51,103 nt of DNA from Streptomyces muensis (GCF_021474425.1 NZ_JAKEIP010000038.1:1-51103); one strand, 5' to 3'; positions 8,944 through 17,465 are shown, counted from the stretch's first letter. Program-made: numbers and translations. The notes: generated from the letters alone by a model not told the origin.

Positions 8944-8964
8944 GGCCGTACCTGTCGTACGGCC
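8944..8964. repeat. Inverted repeat, possible terminator or operator
   Basis: Perfect 8-bp arms GGCCGTAC and GTACGGCC separated by five bases, in the 257-bp gap between the Met/His-rich protein gene and the ECF sigma gene. It may be a hairpin terminator for the first gene or an operator for the second. The remainder of the gap has several GTAC-containing short repeats but nothing else I can name. Confidence 0.4.
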
Positions 8965-9127
8965 GTGTCCCCGACACCCCCCGGATCCCTCCGGTACGGC
9001 GTGCGCGTACGCCCCTGTACGCCTTGTACCCCCGTGCGCGCCCATCGGCGTCCCGTCGGCAAGGCCTTCGCGCCCGCCGTCGTCCCGGTCGCCGCGCCGG
9101 AGTCCGGACTACCCGAGAAGGACTCAG

Positions 9128-9748
9128 GTGATCACTCCTGCCCTGCCCTCCTCACGCGCGGCCCGCGTGAGAGACACGAAGGCGGACCACACCTCCAGAA
9201 CGGCCTCCTGCGACGAGTCGACGACCGCGTGGGCGCTGGCCGCGCGCGGCGGAGACCCGGACGCGACGGACCGTTTCGTCCGCTCGCTGCACCGTGACGT
9301 CGTGCGGTACGTGGCCTATCTGTCCGCCGATCCGCAGGCCGCCGACGACCTGGCGCAGGACACGTTCCTGCGGGCGCTCGGCAGCCTGCACCGGTTCGAG
9401 GGCCGCTCCTCGGCGCGCGCCTGGCTGCTGTCCATCGCGCGTCGCGCGGTGATCGACAGCCACCGGTACGCCGCCGCCCGGCCACGGCTGTGCGACACCG
9501 ACGACTGGACACTGACGGCGGAACGCGCCCAGCCGACCGGCCTGCCCGGCTTCGACGACGGCATCGCGCTGCTCGACCTGCTGGACGCGCTGCCCGACGA
9601 GCGCCGTGAGGCGTTCGTCCTGACCCAACTGGCTGGCCTGCCCTACGCGGAGGCGGCCGAGATGAGCGACTGCCCGGTCGGAACGGTCCGCTCCCGCGTG
9701 GCCCGCGCCCGCGCGACCCTCGTCGAACTGCTCACCGAGGCCGCCTGA
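9128..9748 (+). CDS. ECF-family RNA polymerase sigma factor
   Basis: A 206-residue sigma-70 group 4 protein. Region 2 is visible as RDVVRYVAYLSADPQAADDLAQDTFLRAL followed by the ARAWLLSIARRAVIDSHR block. Region 4 is ALPDERREAFVLTQLAGLPYAEAAEMSDCPVGTVRSRVARARATL, a complete helix-turn-helix for -35 recognition. The GTG at 9128 is chosen because AAGGA lies five bases upstream; the open frame further upstream is noncoding in character. No classical anti-sigma gene follows. Instead there is a strong hairpin and then a small cysteine-rich protein, which may take a regulatory role. The preceding Met/His-rich membrane protein is the other candidate sensor. Confidence 0.9.
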   Translation: MITPALPSSRAARVRDTKADHTSRTASCDESTTAWALAARGGDPDATDRFVRSLHRDVVRYVAYLSADPQAADDLAQDTFLRALGSLHRFEGRSSARAWLLSIARRAVIDSHRYAAARPRLCDTDDWTLTAERAQPTGLPGFDDGIALLDLLDALPDERREAFVLTQLAGLPYAEAAEMSDCPVGTVRSRVARARATLVELLTEAA

Positions 9749-9751
9749 CCG

Positions 9752-9793
9752 GAACCTGGTGTCAGTTCCCCGCCGGGAACTGACACCAGGTTC
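9752..9793 (+). terminator. Perfect 19-bp hairpin after the ECF sigma gene
   Basis: The arm GAACCTGGTGTCAGTTCCC (9752-9770) is exactly complementary to 9775-9793, with a CGCC loop. It begins three bases after the sigma stop codon. There is no U-tract, which is common for Streptomyces terminators. It separates the sigma gene from the small Cys-rich protein gene, so that gene probably has its own promoter or is expressed by readthrough. Confidence 0.8.
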
Positions 9794-9886
9794 GCCGCGA
9801 CTACTGACCGAGCGGCGGAGAACCGCTGATCGCCTCCGGGCGGACACCTCGGTGAGCGCCCACGATCGCGAAAGGTTGTGCACGAT

Positions 9887-10120
9887 ATGAGCGATATGAA
9901 CGACATCCACGGGATGGACGGCCTGGACCCGGTGGCGACGTTCTGCGGCGACTGCGACTGCGGCTGTCCGCAGCTGTTCGTCGACCCGGCCGCCCCGGCC
10001 GAGCGCCGGGTGGTGCTCACGGACGACTTCGGGCAGCGGGTGCAGATGAGCGCGGACCAGTTCTCGTCGCTGGTCGCGGACGCCAAGTCCGGCAAGCTGG
10101 ACGGCATCGCCCCGGCCTGA
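9887..10120 (+). CDS. Small CGDCDCGC-motif protein
   Basis: A 77-residue soluble protein (80 residues if the GTG at 9878 is used). The N-terminus is rich in Met, Asp and His (MSDMNDIHGMDGLDP) and is followed by FCGDCDCGCPQLF, four cysteines within eight residues, then a compact acidic domain with RRVVLTDDFGQRVQMS. The four-Cys cluster strongly suggests metal binding. AAAGG is 11 bases before the ATG at 9887 and only two before the GTG at 9878. It lies downstream of the ECF sigma gene and converges on the B12-type importer operon. I know of similar short Streptomyces proteins but no function for them. Confidence 0.72.
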   Translation: MSDMNDIHGMDGLDPVATFCGDCDCGCPQLFVDPAAPAERRVVLTDDFGQRVQMSADQFSSLVADAKSGKLDGIAPA

Positions 10121-10144
10121 CGCGGTGCCGGGGGCCGATCCCGG

Positions 10145-11149
10145 TCAGCGCTCCTCGGCGACCGTCCGCAGATAGGTGCCGAGCCGCGCGATGGCCGACG
10201 GGTTGCGAGGGCTCTCGACCAGGTCGACGTAGTCGAGGACGAAGATCCGCTTGTGCTTGACGGCGGAGACGTTGCGCAGGGGCGCGTAGGACAGGAGGAA
10301 CTTCTTCTTCTGCTCGGCGCTGACGTCTCCGTAGTCGCAGATCACGATGACGTCCGGGTCGCGTTGTACGACGCTCTCCCAGCCCACCGTGGTCCAGGAG
10401 TCCTGGACGTCGTGCATGACGTTGACGCCGCCGGCCTCGCTGATGATCTGCTCGGGGGCGGCGTAGCGGCCGGAGGTGAAGGGCTGGTCCTGTCCGCTGT
10501 CGTACAGGAAGACCTTCGGCCGGTCGGCGGCCGCAGGGGCCTGCGCCCGCACCTGCGCGACCTGCTTCTTGAAGCCGGCGATCAGCGTCGCGGCCCGCTG
10601 CTCGACGCCGAACAGCTTGCCCAGGTTGGTGAGGTCGGCGTACAGGGCGTCCAGGGGCGGCATGATGCCGCGCGAGGACTCCGTACGGCCGTTGTGGCAG
10701 GACTCGGTGAGGATGTACGAGGGGATGCCGAGCTTCTTCAGGGCGTCGGGGGTGAAGCCGCCGTCCTCGCGGAAGCCGTAGTTCCAGCCGGCGAAGACGA
10801 GGTCGGCGCGGGCGTCGAGGACGTTCTCCTTGGTGAGCTGGTCCTTGGACAGCCACTTCACCTTGTCGTAGCCGCCCTTCCACGGCACCCCGTTCAGGTC
10901 GCCCTTGTCGTCGGGCATGGCGAACCCGGCCATGCGGTCCTCCAGACCGAGCGCGAACATCAGCTCGGTGATGCCGACGTCGTTGGTGACGACCCGCTCG
11001 GGCACCTTGTCGAAGGTGACCTTCCGGCCGCAGTTGGTGAGCGTGACCGCAGCGGATTTGGCGTCCGCTGGCTCGTCCACCGTGGCGCCGCAGCCAGTCG
11101 TGGTGACGGCCGCGGCGAGGCAGAGGGCGGTGGCTACGAGCTTGCGCAT
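10145..11149 (-). CDS. Cobalamin-type ABC transporter substrate-binding lipoprotein
   Basis: A 334-residue periplasmic-binding protein of the BtuF/FecB type. The signal peptide ends in a lipobox-like TTGC with Cys20, so the mature protein should be lipid-anchored. The N-terminal lobe contains VPERVVTNDVGITELMFALGLEDRMAG and the C-terminal lobe DPDVIVICDYGD, as expected for this family. AAGGA five bases before the ATG at 11149 supports the start, which overlaps the ATPase gene by 16 bases. Family members bind corrinoids, ferric siderophores or heme; the cobalamin riboswitch upstream of the operon favours corrinoids. It is unusual that the binding protein is the last gene of the operon. Confidence 0.88.
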   Translation of the reverse strand: MRKLVATALCLAAAVTTTGCGATVDEPADAKSAAVTLTNCGRKVTFDKVPERVVTNDVGITELMFALGLEDRMAGFAMPDDKGDLNGVPWKGGYDKVKWLSKDQLTKENVLDARADLVFAGWNYGFREDGGFTPDALKKLGIPSYILTESCHNGRTESSRGIMPPLDALYADLTNLGKLFGVEQRAATLIAGFKKQVAQVRAQAPAAADRPKVFLYDSGQDQPFTSGRYAAPEQIISEAGGVNVMHDVQDSWTTVGWESVVQRDPDVIVICDYGDVSAEQKKKFLLSYAPLRNVSAVKHKRIFVLDYVDLVESPRNPSAIARLGTYLRTVAEER

Positions 11150-11916
11150 GTGGTTCCTTGAGGGAGGAGGTCGAACAGGAGCTGGACCGCGCCGGTCTCC
11201 GGATGCCGTACCGGATGGGCGCGGACCCCGAACACCTCGGCGAGCAGGTCGGGTCGCAGGACGTCGTGCGGGGCGCCCGAGGCGACGATCCGGCCCCCGG
11301 CGATGACGTAGAGGACGTCGCAGTGCGCGGCGGCCAGGTTGAGGTCGTGCAGAGCGGCCAGCGCGGTCAGGCCGCTGGCCCGTACCAGTGACAGCACGTC
11401 CAACTGGTGGGCGATGTCGAGGTGGTTGGTGGGCTCGTCGAGGACCAGGACCTTCGGTTGCTGGGCGAGCGCGCGGGCGATGAGCACGCGCTGCTTCTCG
11501 CCACCGGACAGGGCGAGGAACCCGCGGTCGGCGAGATGGGCGACGCCGGTGCGGTCCAGGGCCGCGGCGCAGATCTCCCGGTCGGAGGCGGCCGTACGCT
11601 CCCGGTGCGGCAGCCGTCCCATCGCCACCACCTCGGCGACGGTGAAGTCGAACTCGGCCGACGACTCCTGCGGCAGCGCCGCCAGCACCCGCGCGGCGGC
11701 GCGTGGCGCCATGGCGTGCACGTCGTCCCCGTCGAGCCGCACCGCACCCGCGGCCGGACGCAGCGCCCGGTACACACACCGCAGCAGCGTGGACTTGCCG
11801 CTGCCGTTCGGGCCGACGAGCCCGACGAACGCCCCGCTGTCCACGGTGAGCCGGATGTCGTCCACCAGGCGGGCCCCGGCGGCCTCGACCGTGACGCCGT
11901 CGATGTCGAGCCGCAT
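11134..11916 (-). CDS. Cobalamin/iron-type ABC transporter ATPase
   Basis: A 260-residue ATP-binding subunit of the BtuD/FecE family. Walker A is GPNGSGKS, the signature is LSGGEKQR, and Walker B is VLVLDEPTNHLD, followed by the H-loop LHDLNLAA. The start is the ATG at 11916: GGAGG lies eight bases upstream and the ATG follows one base after the permease stop codon. The longer ATG at 11937 has no ribosome binding site. It powers import of the ligand by the adjacent permease and binding protein; the three genes form one operon. Confidence 0.93.
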   Translation of the reverse strand: MRLDIDGVTVEAAGARLVDDIRLTVDSGAFVGLVGPNGSGKSTLLRCVYRALRPAAGAVRLDGDDVHAMAPRAAARVLAALPQESSAEFDFTVAEVVAMGRLPHRERTAASDREICAAALDRTGVAHLADRGFLALSGGEKQRVLIARALAQQPKVLVLDEPTNHLDIAHQLDVLSLVRASGLTALAALHDLNLAAAHCDVLYVIAGGRIVASGAPHDVLRPDLLAEVFGVRAHPVRHPETGAVQLLFDLLPQGTTCASS

Positions 11917-11917
11917 G

Positions 11918-12997
11918 TCAACGGCCTCCGAACGCATAGCCGCCGCGCCGCATCAGGAGCAGGAACGTGGGCACCCCGACCACGGCCGTGATCACCCCGA
12001 CGGGCAGTTCGGCGGGGGCGAGGAGCAGCCGGGACAGCAGGTCCGCCCACACCAGCAGCACGGCCCCGACGAGCGGCGCCACGGCCAGCACCCGCCGGTG
12101 ATCGGCGCCCACCAGCATCCGTACGACATGCGGCACCATCAGCCCGACGAACCCGATGGCCCCGCTCACCGCGACCACCGTCCCGGTCACGGCGGCGGTG
12201 ACGAGGAACAACTCCCTGCGCAGCCGCCCCGGTCGGACGCCCAGCGCGGCGGACGTCTCGTCGCCCATCGCGAGCGCGTTGAGCGCCTCGGCCCGCCACC
12301 GCAGCCACGCCCACCCGGCCGCCACGGTCACCGCGGCGAGCGGCACCTGGGCCCAGGTCGCACCACCCAGGCTCCCGAGCAGCCACATCATCGCCGAGCG
12401 GGCCGCCTCGCCCCGGGCCGCGCCGAACACCATCACCGTGGTCACGGCCTCGAAGCCGTACGCCAGCGCCGTCCCGGTCAGGACCAGGCGCAGCGGGGTG
12501 AGCCCCTGCGGCGATCGGGACACGGCGTACACCAGCGTCATGGCCGCGAGCGCCGAGGCGAAGGCGGACAGCGACAGCGCCCAGACGCCGAGGCCTGCGA
12601 ACGCGCCCAGCAGGATCACGGCGTTGGCACCCACCGCGGCGCCCGAGGAGATGCCGAGCACGAACGGATCGGCGAGCGCGTTGCGCACCATCGCCTGCAC
12701 GGCCACCCCGACGGCCGCGAGCCCGGCACCGACGACGGCACCGAGCACGACACGCGGCAGCCGGATCTCCCAGACGATCGTGTACGCGGCGACGTCCCGG
12801 GCGTCGATGCCGCCACCGGTCAGCCCGGCCCCGAGCAGCCGGAAGACCTCGCCCCACCCGATCCCGGCCGCCCCCAGCCCCACGCCGCACACGAGAGAAG
12901 CGAGCAGGAGCAGTCCCAGTCCGACGACCAGCGGTGGCACGGACAGGCGAGGGGCGACGGATGCCGGTCTGGGTATCCGCGACTTGCTTCGGAGCAC
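11918..12997 (-). CDS. Cobalamin/iron-type ABC transporter permease
   Basis: A 359-residue membrane protein of the FecCD/BtuC family with about ten transmembrane helices. Family blocks include IRLPRVVLGAVVGAGLAAVGVAVQ, ADPFVLGISSGAAVGA and the ATPase-coupling region SGAIGFVGLMVPHVVRM. Translation probably starts at the GTG at 12997; GAAGGA lies 11 bases upstream. It is the first gene of the operon, directly behind the cobalamin riboswitch, so its expression should fall when corrinoid is plentiful. Confidence 0.92.
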   Translation of the reverse strand: MLRSKSRIPRPASVAPRLSVPPLVVGLGLLLLASLVCGVGLGAAGIGWGEVFRLLGAGLTGGGIDARDVAAYTIVWEIRLPRVVLGAVVGAGLAAVGVAVQAMVRNALADPFVLGISSGAAVGANAVILLGAFAGLGVWALSLSAFASALAAMTLVYAVSRSPQGLTPLRLVLTGTALAYGFEAVTTVMVFGAARGEAARSAMMWLLGSLGGATWAQVPLAAVTVAAGWAWLRWRAEALNALAMGDETSAALGVRPGRLRRELFLVTAAVTGTVVAVSGAIGFVGLMVPHVVRMLVGADHRRVLAVAPLVGAVLLVWADLLSRLLLAPAELPVGVITAVVGVPTFLLLMRRGGYAFGGR

Positions 12998-13059
12998 GGG
13001 CGGGCGGGTCCTTCGCCTGGGGCCGCCGGTGAACCTCGCTCAAGGAGACAGCCCGTACG

Positions 13060-13240
13060 ACCGTGCCGGCCGCGCGGTCCCCTCTCGCAGTCCACGGCGA
13101 GCAGTCAACGGGTCGCACCCACCACGGGCGATCGGGCTCACGCGACGGACCACCAGGGCCGCGCGCACACCGTTGCGGGTCAGCGCCGGACTCTCACCGG
13201 ACTTCCCCCGCGGGAGGCCCGGGGAGCGTAACAGACAGGG
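13060..13240 (-). ncRNA. Cobalamin riboswitch
   Basis: On the minus strand this leader contains AAGTCCGGTGAGAGTCCGG followed by CGCTGACCCGCAACGGT, the diagnostic P4/J and B12-box-like core of adenosylcobalamin riboswitches. Further along is GTGAGCCCGATCGCCC, which matches the position of the second conserved block. It ends roughly 60 bases before the permease start codon. Ligand binding normally turns off expression of the downstream importer. Exact ends are estimates. Confidence 0.9.
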
Positions 13241-13323
13241 CCGGCCCCGATTGTCAGTGCCCTGTGGAACAGTCGGTACGCGAGGGGAGACCACGTCGGC
13301 AAGTCAAGGGGGAACCACCTGCC

Positions 13324-14313
13324 ATGGGCATGTACATCTCGTTCATCGGCGCGACCACGGAGGAGCTGGACCGGGCGGTCAAGGCCCCGGACCGGGCCGA
13401 GGACGACGTCGACGAACTCTTCGGGGGCGACGACTCCACGGTGCCCGGCCGCCCGAGTGCCGAGTTGGACAAGATGTGGGACGGCCTGCAGTTCCTGCTG
13501 GGTGAGGCCGGTGTGGGACGCGAGTTCATGATGGAGGGCTTCCTGATCGTGGAGGAAGGAACCTTGTTCGGGTGGTCCGTGGAGCAGGTCGAGGCCGTGG
13601 CACGGCAGCTGCGGGCCACGCCGTGGGAGCGCCTCGCGCCCCACTTCGACCCGGAGCGGATGATCAAGGAGAAGGTGTACCCGCATGTCTGGGACGTCGC
13701 CCCGCAGAGCGAGCTGGAGTGGCTGGAGAGCGCCTACGGCGACCTGGTCGAGTTCTTCGGCGCGGCAGCCGATCGCGGCCTCGGCGCGTTCATGACCTTC
13801 ACGGCCGGGGCGGATGTCAACGCCCGCTTCACCGGTGCGCACCGCGAGACCCCGCTGCACTGGGCGGCCAGCACCGACGACGTACCCGTCCTGGACGCTC
13901 TCCTCGACCTGGGCGCGGACATCGAGGCCGACGGCGCGGTCATCGGCGGCGGCACGCCGCTGGCGGACGCGGTGGCCTTCGGGCAGTGGCGGTGCGCGCG
14001 GCGACTTGTCGAACGCGGCGCCCGTACCACCCTGTGGCAGGCGGCCGCCCTCGGCGCAGCAGACCGCGTCGCCGCCTGCCTCACCTCCGAGACCGACCCG
14101 CCCACCGCCGAGGACATCACCAACGCGCTGTGGTGCGCCTGCCACGGTGGGCAGCGGGAGACGGCCGAGCACCTGCTGCGACGCGGCGGCGACGTCAACT
14201 GGGTCGGCCACGACCGGTTGACGGCACTGGACGCCGCCGACCGCGCGGGCCACGGGACGCTGGTCGGGTGGCTGCGCGAGCAGGGGGCGAAGTCCGCCGC
14301 CGAGCTGGTCTGA
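13324..14313 (+). CDS. DUF1877 domain fused to ankyrin repeats
   Basis: A 329-residue protein. The first 155 or so residues resemble DUF1877 (YfbM-like): MGMYISFIGATTEELDRA, SAELDKMWDGLQFLL, and WLESAYGDLVEFFGAAADRGLGAFMTF. The rest is ankyrin-like, with TPLHWAASTDDVPVLDALLDLGADI, TPLADAVAFGQWRCARRLVERGAR and further degenerate repeats to the C-terminus. Ankyrin repeats bind proteins; the role of DUF1877 is unknown. The ATG at 13324 follows AAGGGGGAA at about ten bases; an ATG two codons later is also possible. The gene stands alone, divergent from the B12 importer. Confidence 0.8.
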   Translation: MGMYISFIGATTEELDRAVKAPDRAEDDVDELFGGDDSTVPGRPSAELDKMWDGLQFLLGEAGVGREFMMEGFLIVEEGTLFGWSVEQVEAVARQLRATPWERLAPHFDPERMIKEKVYPHVWDVAPQSELEWLESAYGDLVEFFGAAADRGLGAFMTFTAGADVNARFTGAHRETPLHWAASTDDVPVLDALLDLGADIEADGAVIGGGTPLADAVAFGQWRCARRLVERGARTTLWQAAALGAADRVAACLTSETDPPTAEDITNALWCACHGGQRETAEHLLRRGGDVNWVGHDRLTALDAADRAGHGTLVGWLREQGAKSAAELV

Positions 14314-14503
14314 CGCGGGTCCGCGCGTTCGACATGCGGCCTGCCACGGCCAGGTGAAGACTGGGCTGGGCGGGGCCGCTTCGCCCTGCTGACATCCATA
14401 CGAGGTGCGAACGGATCCGCGCACCACGCCCCCGCAGCCCGCTCGGACGTCAGGCGCAGCCATCCGTCCGCGGCTCACCGTCCTGACATGGAGGGAGCCG
14501 GCC

Positions 14504-15901
14504 ATGGGCGGCATCAACGGAACAGCACTGGAAGGACTGCGCGAGGGGATGCGGGGACCCGTCATCACCGCGGCGGACCCGGGCTACGACGAGGCCCGCA
14601 GCATCTACAACGCCATGATCGACCGGCGCCCCGCGGCCTTCGCCCAGTGCGTGGACGTGGCGGACGTGCGCACCGTGCTCTCCTTCGCCAGGGACACCGG
14701 AGTCGAACTCGCCGTGCGCGGCGGCGGACACAGCGGACCCGGGCTGTGCCTGGTCGACGACGGGCTCGTCCTCGACCTCTCCACGATGCGCGGGGTGCAC
14801 GTCGACCCGCGTGCGGGCACCGCACAGGTCGCCGGCGGCGCACAACTCGGCGACCTGGACCACGCGGCCCACACCTTCGGCCTCGGCGTGCCGGCCGGCA
14901 TCATCTCGATGACCGGCGTCGGCGGACTCACCCTCGGCGGCGGCCACGGCTACCTCACCCGCAAGTACGGCCTGACCATCGACAGCCTCCGGTCCGCCGA
15001 CGTCGTCCTCGCCGACGGATCGTTCGTCACCGCCTCCGAGGAGGAGCACCCGGACCTGTTCTGGGCGCTGCGCGGCGGCGGCGGGAACTTCGGCGTCGTC
15101 ACGTCGTTCACGTTCGGCCTGCACCCCGTGGACACCGTCGGCGTCGCGGTGACGGTCTGGCCGGTCGACCGCACGCCGGAAGTGCTGCGCTGGTACCGGG
15201 AGTTCCTGCCTGCCGCGCCCCAGGACCTGTACGGCTTCTTCACCGTGTTCGTCATTCCGCCCGGGCCGCCGTTCCCCGAGCCGATCCACGGGCAGAAGAT
15301 GTGCGGCGTCGTCTGGTGCTACACCGGCGACCCGGCGGGCGACCGCCTGGAGCAGGCGCTGACCGCGGTCAACGAACCGGCGCCGTCCGCCTTCCACTTC
15401 ACCACGCCCATGCCCTACCCCGCCCTCCAGGGCATGTTCGACACCCTGATCCCGAAGGGCTACCAGTGGTACTGGCGCGGTGACTTCTTCGACACGATCT
15501 CCGACGCCGCGATCGAGGTGCACCACAAGTACGGCGAGAACATCCCCACCGAACTGTCCCTGATGCACCTGTATCCCGTGGACGCGGCGGCCCATCAGGT
15601 CGGAGCCGACGACACCGCCTGGGCCTACCGCGACGCCGTCTGGTCCGGCGTGATCGCCGGAGTCGACCCCGACCCCGCCAACGCCGACCTGATCCGGCAG
15701 TGGTGCGTCGACTACTGGACCGACCTGCACCCGCACTCCATGGGCGGCTCCTACATCAACTTCCTCGGCGAGGCGGAGAGCCCGGACCGGGTCCGGGCGA
15801 CCTACCGCGGCCACTACGACCGACTCGCCGCGACCAAGCACACCTACGACCCGGACAACTTCTTCCACGCCAACCAGAACATCCCGCCGACGGCAGGCTG
15901 A
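14504..15901 (+). CDS. FAD-linked oxidase, berberine-bridge-enzyme type
   Basis: A 465-residue flavoprotein of the vanillyl-alcohol oxidase superfamily. The FAD domain holds VRGGGHSGPG with His76, the usual histidyl attachment site, and AGIISMTGVGGLTLGGGHGYL. In bicovalent members the latter contains a Cys that also bonds FAD; here that position is Ile/Ser, so only a single covalent link is expected. The C-terminal BBE domain ends in YDPDNFFHANQNIPP, a typical ending. GGAGG is nine bases before the ATG at 14504. The enzymes oxidise sugars or secondary metabolites using oxygen. No signal peptide is seen. The following P450 gene is on the same strand but 145 bases away. Confidence 0.9.
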   Translation: MGGINGTALEGLREGMRGPVITAADPGYDEARSIYNAMIDRRPAAFAQCVDVADVRTVLSFARDTGVELAVRGGGHSGPGLCLVDDGLVLDLSTMRGVHVDPRAGTAQVAGGAQLGDLDHAAHTFGLGVPAGIISMTGVGGLTLGGGHGYLTRKYGLTIDSLRSADVVLADGSFVTASEEEHPDLFWALRGGGGNFGVVTSFTFGLHPVDTVGVAVTVWPVDRTPEVLRWYREFLPAAPQDLYGFFTVFVIPPGPPFPEPIHGQKMCGVVWCYTGDPAGDRLEQALTAVNEPAPSAFHFTTPMPYPALQGMFDTLIPKGYQWYWRGDFFDTISDAAIEVHHKYGENIPTELSLMHLYPVDAAAHQVGADDTAWAYRDAVWSGVIAGVDPDPANADLIRQWCVDYWTDLHPHSMGGSYINFLGEAESPDRVRATYRGHYDRLAATKHTYDPDNFFHANQNIPPTAG

Positions 15902-16046
15902 CGTCCGAGCCGCACGCTTCGGAGCCGCACGCGTCCGATCCGCACCCGTCGTTCACCAGCGGGAGCGCCTGAGGTAGGGTCACCGGCGTTGCCGGCTACT
16001 GACTGGTAGTGCGCCGGTGCGGGGAGTGTCGGAGGGCGGCAGGACG

Positions 16047-17465
16047 GTGGAATCCCAGGTGGGTGAGAGCGGATCCGTGAACGTCGACGGCACACGCCTG
16101 GAAGAGCTGACTCCCCAACCACTGCTGACCCGCGACTACGAGACCCGCCCCTCGCTCGTCTACGAGCGGCTGCGCCGGCAACACGGGCCCGTCGCCCCGG
16201 TCGACCTCCTCGGAGTTCCCGCCTGGCTGGTCCTCGGCTACCGCGAGGCGCTCCAGGTGCTCCAGGACGACGACGCCTGGCCGAAGGGGCTGGAGAACTG
16301 GCGGGCCCGCACCGAGGGCGAGGTGCCCGCGGACTGGCCGCTCGGGCCGTCCCTCGAGGTCAACCACGTGCTGATCCAGGGCGGCCCCGGATACGGCTCG
16401 CTGCGCACGGCGTGGGACGCGGCACTCAAGCCCTTCCAGGACCCCGGCCATCCGCAGGCCAAGCGCCTCAAAGCGGCCGTCACCGCCTACGCCGACGACC
16501 TGATCACCCTGGTCGGACAGGGCGGCGGCACCGGCGTGGCCGACCTCTCCGCCCAGTTCTCCCGGCCGCTGCCGCTGATGGTGGCCAGCCATCTGCTCGG
16601 CTTCCCCGGCTCCCAGGGCGACGACGCCCTGATGGACATGTGGCGTGTGCTGGACGCGGGTCCGGACGCGGAGCCCGCCCTGGAACGACTGCTCGCCACC
16701 CTCGCCGAACTCGCCGCCGTGAAGCTGAAGGAGCCGGGCGACGACTTCCCCTCCCACCTGCTGGCGGCGCATCCCGACCTCTCCCTCGACGAACTCGCCC
16801 GTGAGCTGTTCATGCTGCTCGGCATGACCTCCGACCACGTCGGCATCCTCATGTCCAACACGGTGGTCGAGGTCATCTCCGGCGACGGTGACGGCGCCGC
16901 CCGGGCCAGCCTGTCCGCCGGGATGATCAGGGAGACCATGAACCGGGTGGTCATGCGCAAGCCGCCGCTGGTGAACTTCGTGCCGCGCTTCGCCGCCCAG
17001 GACACCCCGCTCGGCAACTACACGATCCGGGCGGGCGACCCGGTCTGGGTCTCCTCCTCCGCCGCACACGCCGACCCGCTCTTCGCCGGCCATGTGGCGG
17101 CGAGCAGCACGATCAGCACCCGGGCGCATCTGTCCTGGGGCGCGGGCCGCCGCCAGTGCCCGGCACGCGAGCTGGCCTCGACGGTCGCGGCGGTGGGCGT
17201 TGGCCGGCTGTTCGAGCGGTTCAGCCACCTGGACCTCGCTCTCCCCGCCGATCAACTGCCCTGGCGCTCCTCGCCGTTCATGCGCGGCCTGCGCTCACTT
17301 CCCGTGCGCTACCAACTCGCCGCGCCGCCCGAGCGGGCGCCGGCGCCACGGCCGACCCCCGACACGGCACCGGAGAGCGCCGATCCGGTGCTGCCGGACC
17401 GCTCCGCCCGACAGCGCTCGTCGCTCTGGCGCTATCTGACGGGACTGATCCGCGGTCCTCGCTGA
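16047..17465 (+). CDS. Cytochrome P450, noncanonical (no ExxR)
   Basis: A protein of about 472 residues with the heme loop LSWGAGRRQCPARELA (Cys codon at 17157) and an I-helix region LFMLLGMTSDHVG that lacks the usual acid-alcohol pair. At the K-helix, where ExxR is expected, the sequence is RETMNRVV: Glu (16932) is followed three residues later by Asn, with the Arg one position further. Loss of ExxR together with the CPARELA heme loop is known in the Streptomyces CYP157 family, to which I tentatively assign it. A Pro-rich tail and basic C-terminus follow. The start is uncertain: GTG at 16047 has GGAGGG ten bases upstream, with GTG 16017 and 16077 also in frame. No redox-partner gene is nearby. 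Confidence 0.88.
   Translation: MESQVGESGSVNVDGTRLEELTPQPLLTRDYETRPSLVYERLRRQHGPVAPVDLLGVPAWLVLGYREALQVLQDDDAWPKGLENWRARTEGEVPADWPLGPSLEVNHVLIQGGPGYGSLRTAWDAALKPFQDPGHPQAKRLKAAVTAYADDLITLVGQGGGTGVADLSAQFSRPLPLMVASHLLGFPGSQGDDALMDMWRVLDAGPDAEPALERLLATLAELAAVKLKEPGDDFPSHLLAAHPDLSLDELARELFMLLGMTSDHVGILMSNTVVEVISGDGDGAARASLSAGMIRETMNRVVMRKPPLVNFVPRFAAQDTPLGNYTIRAGDPVWVSSSAAHADPLFAGHVAASSTISTRAHLSWGAGRRQCPARELASTVAAVGVGRLFERFSHLDLALPADQLPWRSSPFMRGLRSLPVRYQLAAPPERAPAPRPTPDTAPESADPVLPDRSARQRSSLWRYLTGLIRGPR

Noticed and set aside
8708..9127. Upstream extension of the ECF sigma frame
   Set aside because: It overlaps the previous gene and lacks coding character; AAGGA before the GTG at 9128 fits much better.
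13040..13294. An 84-codon minus-strand frame before the permease gene
   Set aside because: It is the cobalamin riboswitch read as protein.
15902..15960. Short direct repeats (GAGCCGCACGC-like units) after the FAD oxidase gene
   Set aside because: Three imperfect short units only; too few and too irregular for a repeat array or CRISPR.
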